From Acanthopleura granulata (Eukaryota; Mollusca; Polyplacophora; Chitonida; Chitonidae), in NCBI GenBank assembly GCA_016165875.1, contig JABBOT010000005.1:24887368-24951367 (forward strand): a stretch of 64,000 bases of DNA, given 5' to 3'. This document shows positions 1-11,800 of the stretch, in pieces. The notes under the pieces are model-generated. The model searched no databases and was not told the DNA's origin. It saw only the letters and a program-made list of their open reading frames with translations. The translations under genes were made by a program, and so were the position numbers. Each line of letters opens with the position of its first letter. The first letter of the stretch is position 1.

Positions 1-983
1 CAATCATCCGAAAACAATTCTTGAATGATTTTATGATCTTCGGAGGTTTGTAATATGGCACAGGAATGGGGCGTGATATAAGTACGTGTATATTTATAAA
101 CGTGTGCTCCGAGAATCTGAGGAGAGATGACCGGGTAAAAAATTTCATATACAGCAGAGTCATTTGTAGCTGCCCATTACCGGCCTACAGCTGAACATCT
201 GCGTCCCGCACACACGAAGCAGTCCCCGTGGAGGGTTACAACGAGTCCTATGAAAAGAATAGGACAAGGACACTGTTACGAGCATGAAACAGAAAATATA
301 TAAACGGTTCTCAAATGTAAGCTCAGGAGATACGATAGGCTGGCCTTTAATCAAATTTGTCGAAGAAGTGGTTTTTAACATCTGGTGGAACTGAACTACT
401 CACCAGATGGTTCATGGAATACCAACGGCAAGTAAACAATGCCTTGACACTAAATGAATATATACGCACCCTTTCCGCATCGGGGTGTATAAATGCTCTT
501 GTCTGGTATAGAATGTCAGCTGAATTACCTTCTGAATCTTGTAATTTCTGAATAAACGCTTTCTTCACTCCTGGGACAAGCACTATGGCTAAGATACAGA
601 AGATTTGCTTTTGAGATATGGTACTAGACGCTGGAGTCTGTATCTATGACTTAGAGACGTCACAAAACTCTGTCTGACCATCAGTCACTAAACACCTCTT
701 CTTGATTCGGCAAGTTTTCCCCGCGAATGAACTTCGCGGGATTTCGTGAATTTAAATCTTCATTGTAATAGCTTAGAATTATCATGGGTTCTGGCAGCTT
801 CCGTAACTTTGATTATACCTAACCCAAGCCACAGCGTCAAGCAGTAAAACACTTCATTCCCGAATGTCTCCCACATTCGCTAAGGTGACTGACAGGGGCT
901 TGTTTCACAAAGCTGTTAGAACACGACGCCAAGGGCATTTACCATGGTGACGTACACGATATATTGTCATGGACGTTACGCCA
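1..983. other. Upstream flank without a recognised gene
   Basis: Only short ORFs (78 codons or fewer) with no recognisable product on either strand. At about 895-983 there is a piece (GGGGCTTGTTTCACAAAGCT followed by ACGCCAAG) resembling the left end of the MITE-like element at 15632-15758, so it is probably a transposon fragment. Nothing else is supported. Confidence 0.4.
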
Positions 984-1357
984 AGAGAGGAATTTCGAGA
1001 TCGAACTCTTTTGCCGCCACAGGTAAGAAAAGCCTTCCTGTATCATGTGACCTGTCAAACATGTTAAGCAACTATTTCTCATTACATTTACTATAACATG
1101 GACGTCTAAGAAAAGTTTCAAAAAAAGTTACTTAGACTAGACGTACGATAGGGAAACTTGAGGAGCTGGAAATTTTTTAATTTAAGATGCTCCTGTTGGT
1201 CGGAGGAGTCGTTTGTACCTCCCTTATACGGCAAGACAAATGATCGGTAAATTAAAATCAACAAAATTGCCTGAAATTTTTGAAAGTCACATGACACAGT
1301 TGAATTCTTTTTACCTTCTACGACAAAAGAGTTCCCACTTGAAACACCCCTTGTTCA
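984..1357 (+). mobile_element. MITE-like element with imperfect terminal inverted repeats, copy 1
   Basis: About 370 bp, closely similar in the same orientation to 62474-62852. Shared blocks include GAACTCTTTT near the left end, TTAGACTAGA in the middle, TTTTTTAATTTAAGA and GTCGTTTGTACCTCC. The ends are inverted: left AATTTCGAGATCGAACTCTT and the reverse complement of the right, GTTTCAAGTGGGAACTCTT. Inverted similarity extends perhaps 80-90 bp inward (GGTAAGAAAAG against GGTAAAAAGAA; TCATGTGAC on both arms). No coding capacity. This fits a non-autonomous DNA transposon or foldback element. Boundaries are approximate. Confidence 0.6.
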
Positions 1358-1650
1358 AGTTGCGACTGCCAGCTATCTAGTCCATTCTTACATGATGAAA
1401 TCAAACAAATCTACGGAAACACACGACCATTATAAAAAGTTGCCAAACGCGTATTGGTTTAAAACACTTCTAAAGCCACAATATAACCTGCTGCAATTTC
1501 AAGAGATTCTCCCACAGTGTACATACATGTACTTTTCTCTTGTCTTCTTATGCGAAACAATGTACATTCGATGAATGTGCTAGTTTCATGGTTAATATAG
1601 ATTTCCAGGCCTTTAATTCTGGAAAGTATTGAATATAAAATAACCTCTAC

Positions 1651-2265
1651 ATGCAAGTCGCTTGTTCCACGTTCACTCCCCAGCTAAAACTGTATGCATA
1701 TACTGATAGTTCGCGCAAGATTTGTTCTGTTGGGGGAAGGGGGACGGGTATTTTCTCAATCCCACTGATCGCTCATATTGCAAACACATACCCTTCTGAA
1801 TGGTGGCCGATAGATGCACGGTTCTGGGCCTGCTACAGGATTACTAATGCCGTTGCAGTTCACCTGTGTCATAACAAACACTCAACTGTGGTCATCTTCA
1901 CAATAAAATTTAAATGTTTTTTGTGGAAAACGCAAAAGTTCAGTTACGGAGAGACTGTGTCTGAAAATATCTTCACTGATTTAAAAATATTCACGAAATT
2001 TAATGCAGTCAAGTGTTTTGATTGTATAATGGGTTTTTATGGACGGTGCTGTCACAAGTGACGCCATGTGGGCTTTTCTCAGGCCTTCAACCAGAACTTT
2101 GATGTCTTATTGGCTTTCATACAGAATCACACATTATATGGGAGAACGAATCTCGAGTCGGAAATTTATTCAGAAATGAACGTAAAGACGTACAAAAAAT
2201 TTTGTGACGTCATTGTCTACAAACTTTATGAATATGTTGATCAAAATCCATTGCATTTAAAGTAA
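1651..2265 (+). other. Unrecognised open frame interrupted by one stop
   Basis: In one frame an ATG at 1651 opens 136 codons to a TGA at 2059-2061. The same frame then stays open from 2062 to a TAA at 2263-2265. The second part could also be read as a terminal exon from the acceptor-like TTTTCTCAG near 2080, starting AFNQNFDVLLAFIQN and ending DQNPLHLK. I recognise no family. It may be chance, a decayed gene, or the last exon of an upstream gene. It is kept only because 205 codons with one stop is long for this AT-rich DNA. Confidence 0.15.
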
Positions 2266-3354
2266 ATATATTTTTCGAGACAGTTTTCAATGGTGTTTTT
2301 CTTGGAGATCATCAAACTTTAAAGTAGTCTTTTCCTTTAAGTGAAGGAACTTGGAAATAAGGTAATAGATGAACCTGGCTTGCTTCTTATCCTTCTTTTC
2401 TTTCTTTCTTTCATCTTTTCAAGAAGATGAGGGCAATTTCGATTGTTACGATAGGTCAAAGTATATATATCCTATAGAGCAGTAGCACCTAAACCCTACT
2501 TGTGCTGGTGTTGGCTTCGTGCCATAAGCTGATCACACACAGGATTACACTGTCGGTCGTTTTTTGGCGTACTATTACGTGGTTTGATTCTCGAACCCAT
2601 ATAGCCCTCACTGAATCCATGGCACACTGCAGCTGAGGACATGTGGTTTGTTAGGTTTACGCTCAGAGTTAGGGATTGCAATGGTTTCTCTCGCGATATC
2701 TATATGACGGGCGTCCTCCATCCTGACAGTCAAATATGCATGAGTGCGCCCTATTGGTAAAGGAAATGTAACGACAAAAATATACAAATACATGTGCAAT
2801 ACGTAAATCTTTTGACACCATTCTTCAGTTCCACTTAAAGCACGACATAACACGCGTTTTAGCATATACCTGTAGATCTTAGAAAAGCTTATCTATGAAA
2901 ATGCACTTTCGCGAAGAAAAAACAAAGAAGGAAATCATAGAAGTTATTACAGTAATCATCTTAGGAGTGTAGGCACTATAGGGGCTTTTTAAGCATTGCT
3001 GTTAATGCTAGTTACAGTGATGATAATCCACCACAGACCGAGCCTAAAAATAACGAAGATAAAGGACACATTAAATCGACAACCGGCATAAGGTATAGTG
3101 TAATTTGAGCACACATGTCATTTACGCGTTAGATTCCATTGCTCTCCCTGTGGGACCCTGGTGACAATATTAAAGCGGAAGACGATGATCGTAGGGTTGC
3201 TGGCCCGATCATACGTTCATTGAAGACCACTGGTGTTCCACTAATGTCGTGTGCAAGTCTGTACATTTCAAGTCTGTATTTCTTTCGCCCATCCTGTAGG
3301 TGACCAAAAATCTTGAGTATGGTGCATGTTAAAACAACAATTGGTCGTTACACA

Positions 3355-3560
3355 ATCCGTTGATGATTTGAGCACCCTGTTAGTATTCACACGACTCCAC
3401 AAGTGATTTTGGGAAACCCATATATTTAAGTTTTCCGTTGATGGGCGCATCTTATCGTATTTACCCCTTCAAATGCTGATTTGGGTACATCTTAGTATAT
3501 TTACGCATTTCATCCTTGATTTGGGCATACTCTGGTATATTTACTTCTATGTATGCGTGA
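3355..3560 (+). repeat. Degenerate tandem repeat, period about 58 bp
   Basis: Recurring phrases GATTTGGG(T/C)(A/G)CAT and (G)TATATTTAC occur at 3450-3550. Related phrases (GATGATTTGAGCACC, GATGGGCGCATC) lie upstream, and GATGATTTGGGCTCAC lies at about 3724-3740. The copies are strongly diverged, so the boundaries are loose. Confidence 0.4.
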
Positions 3561-4587
3561 TTGAAGATTTGCAAAGGGAAAAGGCACCTTCCTTTTAGGT
3601 TTTCCACTTTCGATTTGGACAGTTACCATCGGTGTTGCCTTTCTGTTGGTGAGTCGGTCACAATCTGTATCTATACGCCTTCAGTTGATCATTTTTTGAC
3701 GCCTGCATGTTCAGTTTTCCACTGATGATTTGGGCTCACTAATGTTTTGCATTCCAGATACATAACTTATGGTATCTGCTGATCAGCATTGGGTATACCG
3801 CCTATTTATACTATATAGTGATGACTTCGGTATGTATACACCGGCATCATTATCTTTTGTTTTATGTTTATCATTTACAAAACTTGCTTGTGTTATTTGT
3901 CCTTTACTTTTGACACCGTGATTTTATTCGGTCAAGCAGTATATTATCGTATAGCAACAGGGACCATGCTTAAACCATTTATAAACCAAGTGTGTTATAA
4001 AACTATAATTCCTAGAAGCCGAAAACTGTCGCCAGGCGGTTTCGATGGTCTCCTAAAGGGTGTTTGGGGGGTGCATGACAGTAGATGGCAGGAAATTGTC
4101 ATTAAATGCATTATTAAATATTAACTATAGGTTACACATATGCTGTGAGCATAGCGTAACCGCATCTGTTAACTTGTGCTATGTATCTACACAGTGAGGA
4201 GTATAACAGTCTATATACCGGTATATACATATACGCCGTCAGCTAATCAATCATTAATAAACTGGCCTGTGCTCAAGCAAAATCTGGCCATTTTCCCATG
4301 CACACAGAAGGTCTGTATTACCGCGGCTAAGAAAGCCTATCCTGTCCACAGAAAACCATGCATGTATATGGCAGACAGGGCTATTATATACATGCCTCAC
4401 GGGCACAACAAAATGTATCCACGTGGGTTGCCTGTTTAGGAGTTTTTCATGGAGATAATATTTTCATGGTATATTTAGCATGATGCATATATTATATCTA
4501 ATAGGCCGATATAATTACCGAACCGAACTATTGCAAAGGTGGATACCACTGGTTAAATGAGCTTGAGTAATCTGAAGCGCATGTTTA

Positions 4588-4848
4588 ATTTATTTGATTT
4601 ATTTATTTGATTGGTGTTTCACGCCGTACTCAACAATATTTCACTTTTACGATTTATTATGGTGGGAGGATACCAGGCAGAGCCCGGCGGAAACCCACGA
4701 CCATCCGCAGGTCGCTGGCAAACCTTCCCATGTACGGCCGGAGAGGAAGCCAGCACGAGCTGGACTTGAACTCACAGCCACCGCATTGGTGGGAGGCTTC
4801 GGGTCGTGCTGCGATAGCGCGCTGACCGACTGAGCCACGGAGAACCCC
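4588..4848 (-). mobile_element. tRNA-headed SINE, nearly full length
   Basis: Read on the minus strand, the head contains TGGCTCAGTCGG, a perfect Pol III A box, and GAGTTCAAGTCC, a B box. A core (GTTTCC...GGGCTCTGCC...TCCTCCCACCATA) and a tail ending in TTGA/AATAAATA repeats follow. Flanks GCATGTTTAA (4579-4588) and GCATATTTAA (4850-4859) look like a 10-bp target-site duplication with one mismatch. This is the best-preserved copy of the main SINE family here. It has no protein function; ORFs across it are spurious. Confidence 0.85.
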
Positions 4849-5639
4849 TGCATATTTAAGATTATAGGCCTACTCATGTACTCATACCCTATAAATTACC
4901 TTAGATTTCATCCATGATGAAGTTCCTTAACTTTCTTGATTCTGAGAGTTCCATTGATTTTAGAAAGGTGTTTTGAGGTTTGTTAGAAAGTTTGGATGAT
5001 ACACTACTCGAAGAACATGAGTTTCAACATACAAGTCTTCATAGTTTAAAGATACTTTACTAATCCATAAATACCAGGAGAGACCAAGTATATGATGTCG
5101 ATTGGTTGCCGCTCTTGAACATTTATGAAAAGCAGTTGACCTTAAAATCCAGATGTACAGTCCACCGATCGTTATTTGGCTACCTAGTTGCCTTTATCAA
5201 GATGTATACCCGGTAAATAGTTTTATAATCCCGCAGAGTTTCTTGTGCCATTTTAATTGAAATCAATATAGTCATATGTATGCCCTAAGCCGACGAGATA
5301 AGCGGCGTTTTAAATTAATGTTACAATTTTTTTCTTCATTAAAAAATGTTTGTTAATTATTATAGGCTGGCCTATTATTCCCCCAGGCCTCTGCTGAATA
5401 TTGACCTATGGCTCTATAGTACAGCAAATGACATTTGTGTTATGTAAAATTTTGTTCATTTCGTGGCTGAATTCTGTCATAACGTCAAAAGCTAAATATT
5501 TCTATCGACGACTTATCACGAAACGCCGGTAACACTTTGGCCTCGTCCTCTGCATAGCACTATCGACCAGTGACTGCAGGAACACATTGTAGTATGGAAT
5601 CGGTTCGATGCAGGGAACATGAATAATCAATGCAAGTGA

Positions 5640-5720
5640 ATGTGAATCGCAGTGACGTCACGGGAATGTGCATAAGCATTTCTACTAGAGCTGACCGAAA
5701 TCAACATGGCGGCTCCAAGA
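5640..5720 (+). promoter_or_regulatory. Candidate unc13 promoter: CRE palindrome and YY1-type element
   Basis: A perfect cAMP-response palindrome TGACGTCA lies at 5653-5660. ATGGCGGC (preceded by AAC) at 5706-5713 matches the YY1/initiator-type element often found at start sites of TATA-less promoters. No TATA box is evident at a suitable distance. CpG becomes locally common from about 5880 to 6020. This stretch is 120-190 bp upstream of the start codon, a plausible place for transcription to begin. The start site is inferred, not seen; a spliced 5'UTR exon further upstream is not excluded. Confidence 0.5.
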
Positions 5721-5819
5721 GATAGTAGGGGACGATGAGGAAACACATAGCGACAATTTACGGGTACCAAGGCTACTAGTGACATGGATTTATCATGTAA
5801 TTCAGAGACTTTACCTTAA
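5706..5819 (+). promoter_or_regulatory. Cluster of short upstream ORFs in the presumed unc13 leader
   Basis: Three short upstream ORFs end before the unc13 ATG at 5841: 5706-5738 (10 codons), 5735-5779 (14 codons, overlapping the first by ATGA) and 5784-5819 (11 codons). A minimal ATG-TAA occurs at 5795-5800. If transcription starts upstream of 5706 these would reduce translation of the main frame. The first ATG is also part of the YY1-like motif, so it may instead be initiator DNA and not be transcribed. Confidence 0.4.
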
Positions 5820-5840
5820 AGAAGCTTCAGGGCGGAGAAT

Positions 5841-5862
5841 ATGTCCCTGTTGTGCGTCACTG
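5841..5862 (+). CDS. unc13: unc13 exon 1 (start codon, MSLLCVT)
   Basis: Coding part of the first exon, 22 nt: ATG plus six codons and the first base of a split valine codon. The ATG has A at -3. The exon ends at a strong donor (TG|GTAAGTAC). The start is chosen because MSLLCV is the conserved beginning of long UNC13 proteins and because the exon joins in phase 1 to exon 2. Reading through the donor gives an open frame of 100 codons to 6143, but that is intron and has no family resemblance beyond the first seven residues. Confidence 0.92.
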
Positions 5863-8800
5863 GTAAGTACTGGGGCGGTTTGAAATGCCGACTTGAGCGG
5901 CTAGCTGTCATTTCGGTGTCGCGAGTAGGTAACGTGCGGGCTGCCGGCGCAGTGGCCGTCCTGAGAATGTCTCCCCTTGTGGCCGGGGACGCACCGACAG
6001 AACGCTTCATGGGGCCGTGCTCCGAGCACCGACAAACTATGCGCGTGCAAGGGAACAGGGGCGCAAAGAGATTTCAGCTGATTTTCCTTACCGATTTCCA
6101 TATAAGTTCTGCGAGATTTACATGCCTTGGAACCAGGGCATAAATACTATGTACGTGTTACAACACGGCCTGAGTATACAGTTTAGACGAGCTATCGACC
6201 GTGTAGTATATGGCCTTATATATAGATTTGACTGTAAGGCATAAGCTGTACTACTACCACTATAGCCCATTATGGCATGCAGTTATTTTGTAATAATCAC
6301 CTCATAATGACCTAATGTGCTAACTGAAAACTCCAGGGCCTGTTGCTGTGTAGGCCTATACTAGATATACTGACCACCTCAGTGACCTAGTGGTTAGAAC
6401 GTCTGCCCGAGGGTTGGGAGATCGGGGATCAAATCTGAGTCGGTCATACCAAAGACTGAAAAAATGGTACTCTTTGCTGACTGGCTTGTCACTCAACACT
6501 GAGAGGTTAGAGCAAGGAAGCATGATTGGTCAGCCCATTGTCAGCCTACAAAAATGTGACTAGGTGGGGTGTCCATGAATGGTGTCTGTCACATGATGTT
6601 CCAGTGGCGGCAGCATTTTGGCAGCACATTAGTGAAAAGTTCTTAAACAATAACCAAGCAGTAAGGAGAATGGTCTGAAAAGGAGAATTTGACTTCAACA
6701 CACAATGGTCAACCCTCAACATCGGTAATCTTGACTCAGCATAAGAGGAGCAGGCCAAGTAGGCCTTCTGGTCAGCCGGGTGTCAGTATAATTTGACCTG
6801 GTTGGGCGTCATGTCTTTTGTGGTGAGCATGGAGATGTGTTTTCACTGGGTCAGGCTTGATACAAGGATGCACTGTCATGATTGGATTCTGACAATGTTA
6901 AAAGTGATGTTAAACCATAATCTAAACAATGTTAAAAGTGATGTTAAACCATAATGTAAACAATGTTAAAAATAATGTTAAACCATAATCTAAAGAAAAC
7001 TATTTTCCATATATCAGTTATTTCGAATCAGTATTACTGTTTTCTGATGTGCTGTCATTGGGCAACCTTTCCTGCCAAAGGTCAGTCAGGTCAGAGCTTT
7101 GTAGTCTGTTGTTCATTCCTGCATTTATGATAATACTTTGTGGGCAAATTGATAATGTATTTCTTGTGCAGTGCAAGAGAACAATGGTCAAGTGAGCTTG
7201 GGACCGAATCACCATGGCATGGGAAAAGTATCCCATTGTCACTTGATGAACGTTTACATACAGTGTATGTTCCATTGGCATGTTGGATGTTGGCACAGTG
7301 AAGGCAGTGAGCTGTGGCACAAACTCCTGTAATGTGTCACAGTGTCCTATAATGTGTCACAGTGTATTATAAGGTGTCGCAGTTAGTGATATAAGCAGAC
7401 TGTGGGAATGATATCCCCAGAGGCTTACATAATGTGAATGACTGGCATCACTGAGGTTGGTAAAACCATTTTTTTTGCAGTACAAGGGTGTATATGTTTG
7501 AATAAGGGCTTTAAAATTAATTTAGTGCATGTATTTTCCTTGGGAGTGTTATACAGAAATTTTCGAATCAGAAATGTAAGAGATGTTTACATCCTGTACC
7601 TTTAACAAACACTGCTGTATATGGGCCATTTCTTTTCAAGTCAGGTAACAGATGCAGGTCTTTCTGGTTTGTTATTTGTGCGAGTTATTTGATTATGTCT
7701 GATCACGAGAGTGATGCATGTTTGTGATGAATTTAGTCAATGGACCCACGATAACTAACATCGATGGATATTTCCCATTAATGTTTCTTTATTTCTCCAT
7801 TGAATGATGATTTTTCTGTAATTTTTCTGCCGTTTTCCTGTTCCACTGAAGTGCCATTTATTTGCTTCCCTGAAATTGACATCATTGATTTAGCGGGCAT
7901 TCCAAGTTGATTTTCTTTTTTCCACAAAGGGTTAGCAGTGATGATGAGAACCCTGGTTATTAAAGGTATCTCAGTGGTCTCCATGTCACTACATTTTGAA
8001 TCATTGAAATAACATTTCTTCTCGATGAAAAGCCAGCTTCTCATGTTGCTTAGCTCACATTTGTTGTGCAGAATTGCATGGCATCAGTAACAAAGGCGCT
8101 TCAGTAGAAGTTGAAAAGTTCTCTTGTGACGCTTTAAAAGAAATAATACCCGAAGCATTAACTTTTTGTCAAAGCATCGCCAATACTTTTCTGGTTTTTT
8201 GCTTTCAGTTTGTTTGTTTATAGACAGATACTCTAATTCCTCAGCCTTTTTACATATGAAATATCAACCTTCATTGCAACTTAGTTACATTTTTAATTTG
8301 AATTTTTAATTTGACAGAACTACAGTGGTTGGATTGGCCAGTTTCAGGACTTCACAAAAAAAAATAATTTAATCAGTCAACACATTATTAAAATTTCATT
8401 AAAATTTCTGTCTCTTGCAAGAGCCAGTGTGAAAAAAAAAAAAGAAATTGCTACTGACGCACCTCATTTTTTCGTCAGAGGTTCGGGTTACGTCCAACAA
8501 ACAGTTTTTTAAGGATGGCCTTACATGTATGTCATACAGGCTGTATTACTGCATTGTCAGTCACCATCTTGATGAATGTTAAGAACGGTATAATAACATT
8601 TCCAGAGGTTGTTTCTCAATAAGGAATCATTGAATAACACATGTGTGTCTAAAATAATAAATCTCATTAGCATTTTTCTTCCAGCTCTTTCAATGTTACT
8701 ATGGGAAATCAATGGTTTGATAGTCGATTCAGTGATAGAATAAAACATGTTTCATTCGTTGAGAATAAATGACTTTTAAATGAAGAATCAATGGACAGAT

Positions 8801-11800
8801 TGAATGAAATGATATTTCGCATTTAGTGTCAAGGAAATTAATGGTTTTTCCTTGAGGATTTCTGTGGATGACTGACAGGTCTTAATTGTTAATCTAGTAG
8901 TATTACATGTGCTAGTGATTTGGAGTCTGACATTGATGATGCGGATTCGAAACTGGATCATGTGGTATTGTAAAACTCTTAAAATACTGTGCAGTCTTTG
9001 CTTTTTACCTAAAGTCTGCAGCCCCAAGGATATCAAGGATGATGTCAATTTCAAATACCACGTGCTAAATATAACTTCAAATGATCATTTACTTAGCATT
9101 AAATGTAATCCTACTTATACGATTGTTGCAAAATATATAATACCGGAGTAGAGAATTGTTGAGAAAGATTTTGACTGATCAATTTACAGTTGAAAGTATA
9201 TGTACAGTGTAAAACTTTAAGCTCAGTTGTTATCAGGTTTTAAAAATGGCTTATAAATATTAAATGTAGAAGCCACATTTGCATTTTGTAAGGTCGCTAT
9301 TTTGTCGCTCAAGCCGTTGGAAGATTTTGTGGTATTTGTTGCCAGCATGCCATTTTGTCATGCTAATGTAAATGTGACTTAACCTGGAGGTTGCAGTTTT
9401 GCTCTGTTAAATATCGGTTTCATTGAAATCTACGCTGCAAACGTCATTTCCATCGACAGCAACATGTGGAAAAAAGATTTGAGAATCTTACATGTATCAG
9501 GTAGAAAGTGTTCCTTTGAAACAAACATGAAAGCCTGTATTGGCTGCAGATGTGGCCATTGCTCTTGCGTTTTGGCAAGTATATATAGCTGTGCGCATCT
9601 GGAATTGCAGTTGTCACTTTTGTAATGACGTATGTTAAAGAATGATGTATGTTAAAGAATGATTACATGTTCTGTGTAAAATGTGGTCAGCACCTGTTAC
9701 ATGTTTACCTTCAACAGCTGAGTAAAACAGGTATGGCTACTAATCTGTACAAGTCATGTGTAATACTGTGTCTGCTAGCTTTGTTACTCACCTGGCATGA
9801 ATTGTGGGTGATACCCTTAAAGTATGTCCCAATAAATGCATTTTTAGAAGAAACTATGTTCTTACTTTTGGTACTGAAATTTACACTTCCTCATCCTACA
9901 TTCCAACCGAAATGTTAAACATCTTTGTAGTCAGTTGTCTAAATTAAGTGTATGAAATTTTAATGATCACTTTATTGTAATTGTCAAAGGATGGCAATAT
10001 TTAAGCCAAGTTTAGAAGCACATTGGAAGTTTATCTTGTTGCTATTATAATCAAAAAGGAGAATAATTTAATATGTGATCAAAAGTTCCTGGTGTATTGA
10101 ATCACTGTTTAACTATCAGGCCACACTTGAAAAAATCATTGTTGGCTGGAATTCTGGAAGAGAAAATACTGCAGTTTTTTAATAGATAGATGCATTAAAG
10201 AAATTAACAGATAATTTTTTTAAAATGTGGAAGTTCCATGAAAAGTTAAGGGTAGGTGCCTATTTTGGAGTAGGTCCCTTTTTGGAGTGGGTCCCTTTTT
10301 TGGAGTGGGTCCCTTTTTGGAGTACTGTAGGTTCCTTGTTTTGTAGTATCTTTTGCGCTATATACATCCAACGAATATAATTTTAATGATGGCGTCAAAA
10401 CTTGTGGATCTAAATGTTTTGACTCCCTGCAACACAGTGAGCTTGGATCATTGCAAGTTCGAGAATAAAACTAATTGATGTGATATAATAATAATGTGAC
10501 TAATTTAGCCACAGTCACTCATGAAAACATGTGACCTGTCAAGGCTTCTTTCGTTAGACCTAATGCCCTTGCCGGAGACTTTATCTATTATTCATCTGAC
10601 CATCTGCTGTGTATATGTGCCCGAGATTATCTCTGCACAGAATGGCCCAGTAACTGTATTTCTTTATACATCTCATAAGCCACAGTCTGTCATGCAGACA
10701 TGTGTACACAGCATATGTATATAATAATATAATGGAATATGTAATCATGCAATAACATGCATTAAAAGTATTTTTATAAAATGTTGGCTGTTTAAGGATT
10801 GTTGTCAGTAACCTACATGTTATAGATGGTTGCCTTTCATACATACATGTACATGTATTTATTTATTTATTTAGGCATTTATTTCAGTTTAAGTGGTTAA
10901 AAATTTTTACATTGCAATGGCTAGGACAGAGAAATTGCGGGCTTAAAACTGATCTTCAAGAGGAAATTTTGATTTCCCCTACGCTCACGGCTTGTTGAGC
11001 CTTGGTCACATGAAGTGGTGCACAGTGCTTGTGATGTGGTTTGCGCAGTTTAACACTCATTGACGGACCTTAAGTCTTACACTAATATGTTGTGTTGATC
11101 CAACAGTGCACAATACGTGGGATATGGTGTGCTTATTTAACGTTACATAACACATGGCATATGGTGTGCTTATCTAACATTACGTAACACATGGTATATG
11201 GAGTGCTTATTTAACGTTACATAACACATGGCATATGGTGTGCTTATCTAACCTTACATAACACATGGGATATGGTGTACTTATTTAACGTTACCTAACA
11301 CATGGCATATGGTGTGCTTATCTAATGTTACATAACACATGGCTTATGGTGTGCTTATTTAACATTACATAACACATGGGATATGGTGTGCTTATCTAAC
11401 ATTACAGAACACATGGGATATGGTGTACTTATTTAATGTTACATAACACATGGGATATGGTGTGCTTATCTAACCGTACATAACACATGAGATATGGTGT
11501 GCTTATCTAACCTTACATAACACATGGGATATGGTGTACTTATCTAACCTTACATAACACATGGCATATGGTGTACTTACTTAATGTTACATAACACATG
11601 GGATATGGTGTGCTTATCTAACCTTACATAACACATGGGATATGGTGTACTTATCTAACCTTACATAACACATGGGATATGGTGTACTTGTCTAACCTTA
11701 CATAACACATGGGATATGGTGTGCTTATCTAACCTTACATAACACATGGGATATGGTGTACTTATCTAACCTTACATAACACATGGGATATGGTGTGCTT

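Noticed and set aside
4594..4877. Overlapping ORFs of 72-79 codons on both strands
   Set aside because: They are translations of a tRNA-headed SINE.
5841..6143. 100-codon ORF starting at the unc13 ATG and continuing without splicing
   Set aside because: Only the first seven codons match UNC13. A strong donor at 5863 and an in-phase exon 2 show that the rest is intron.
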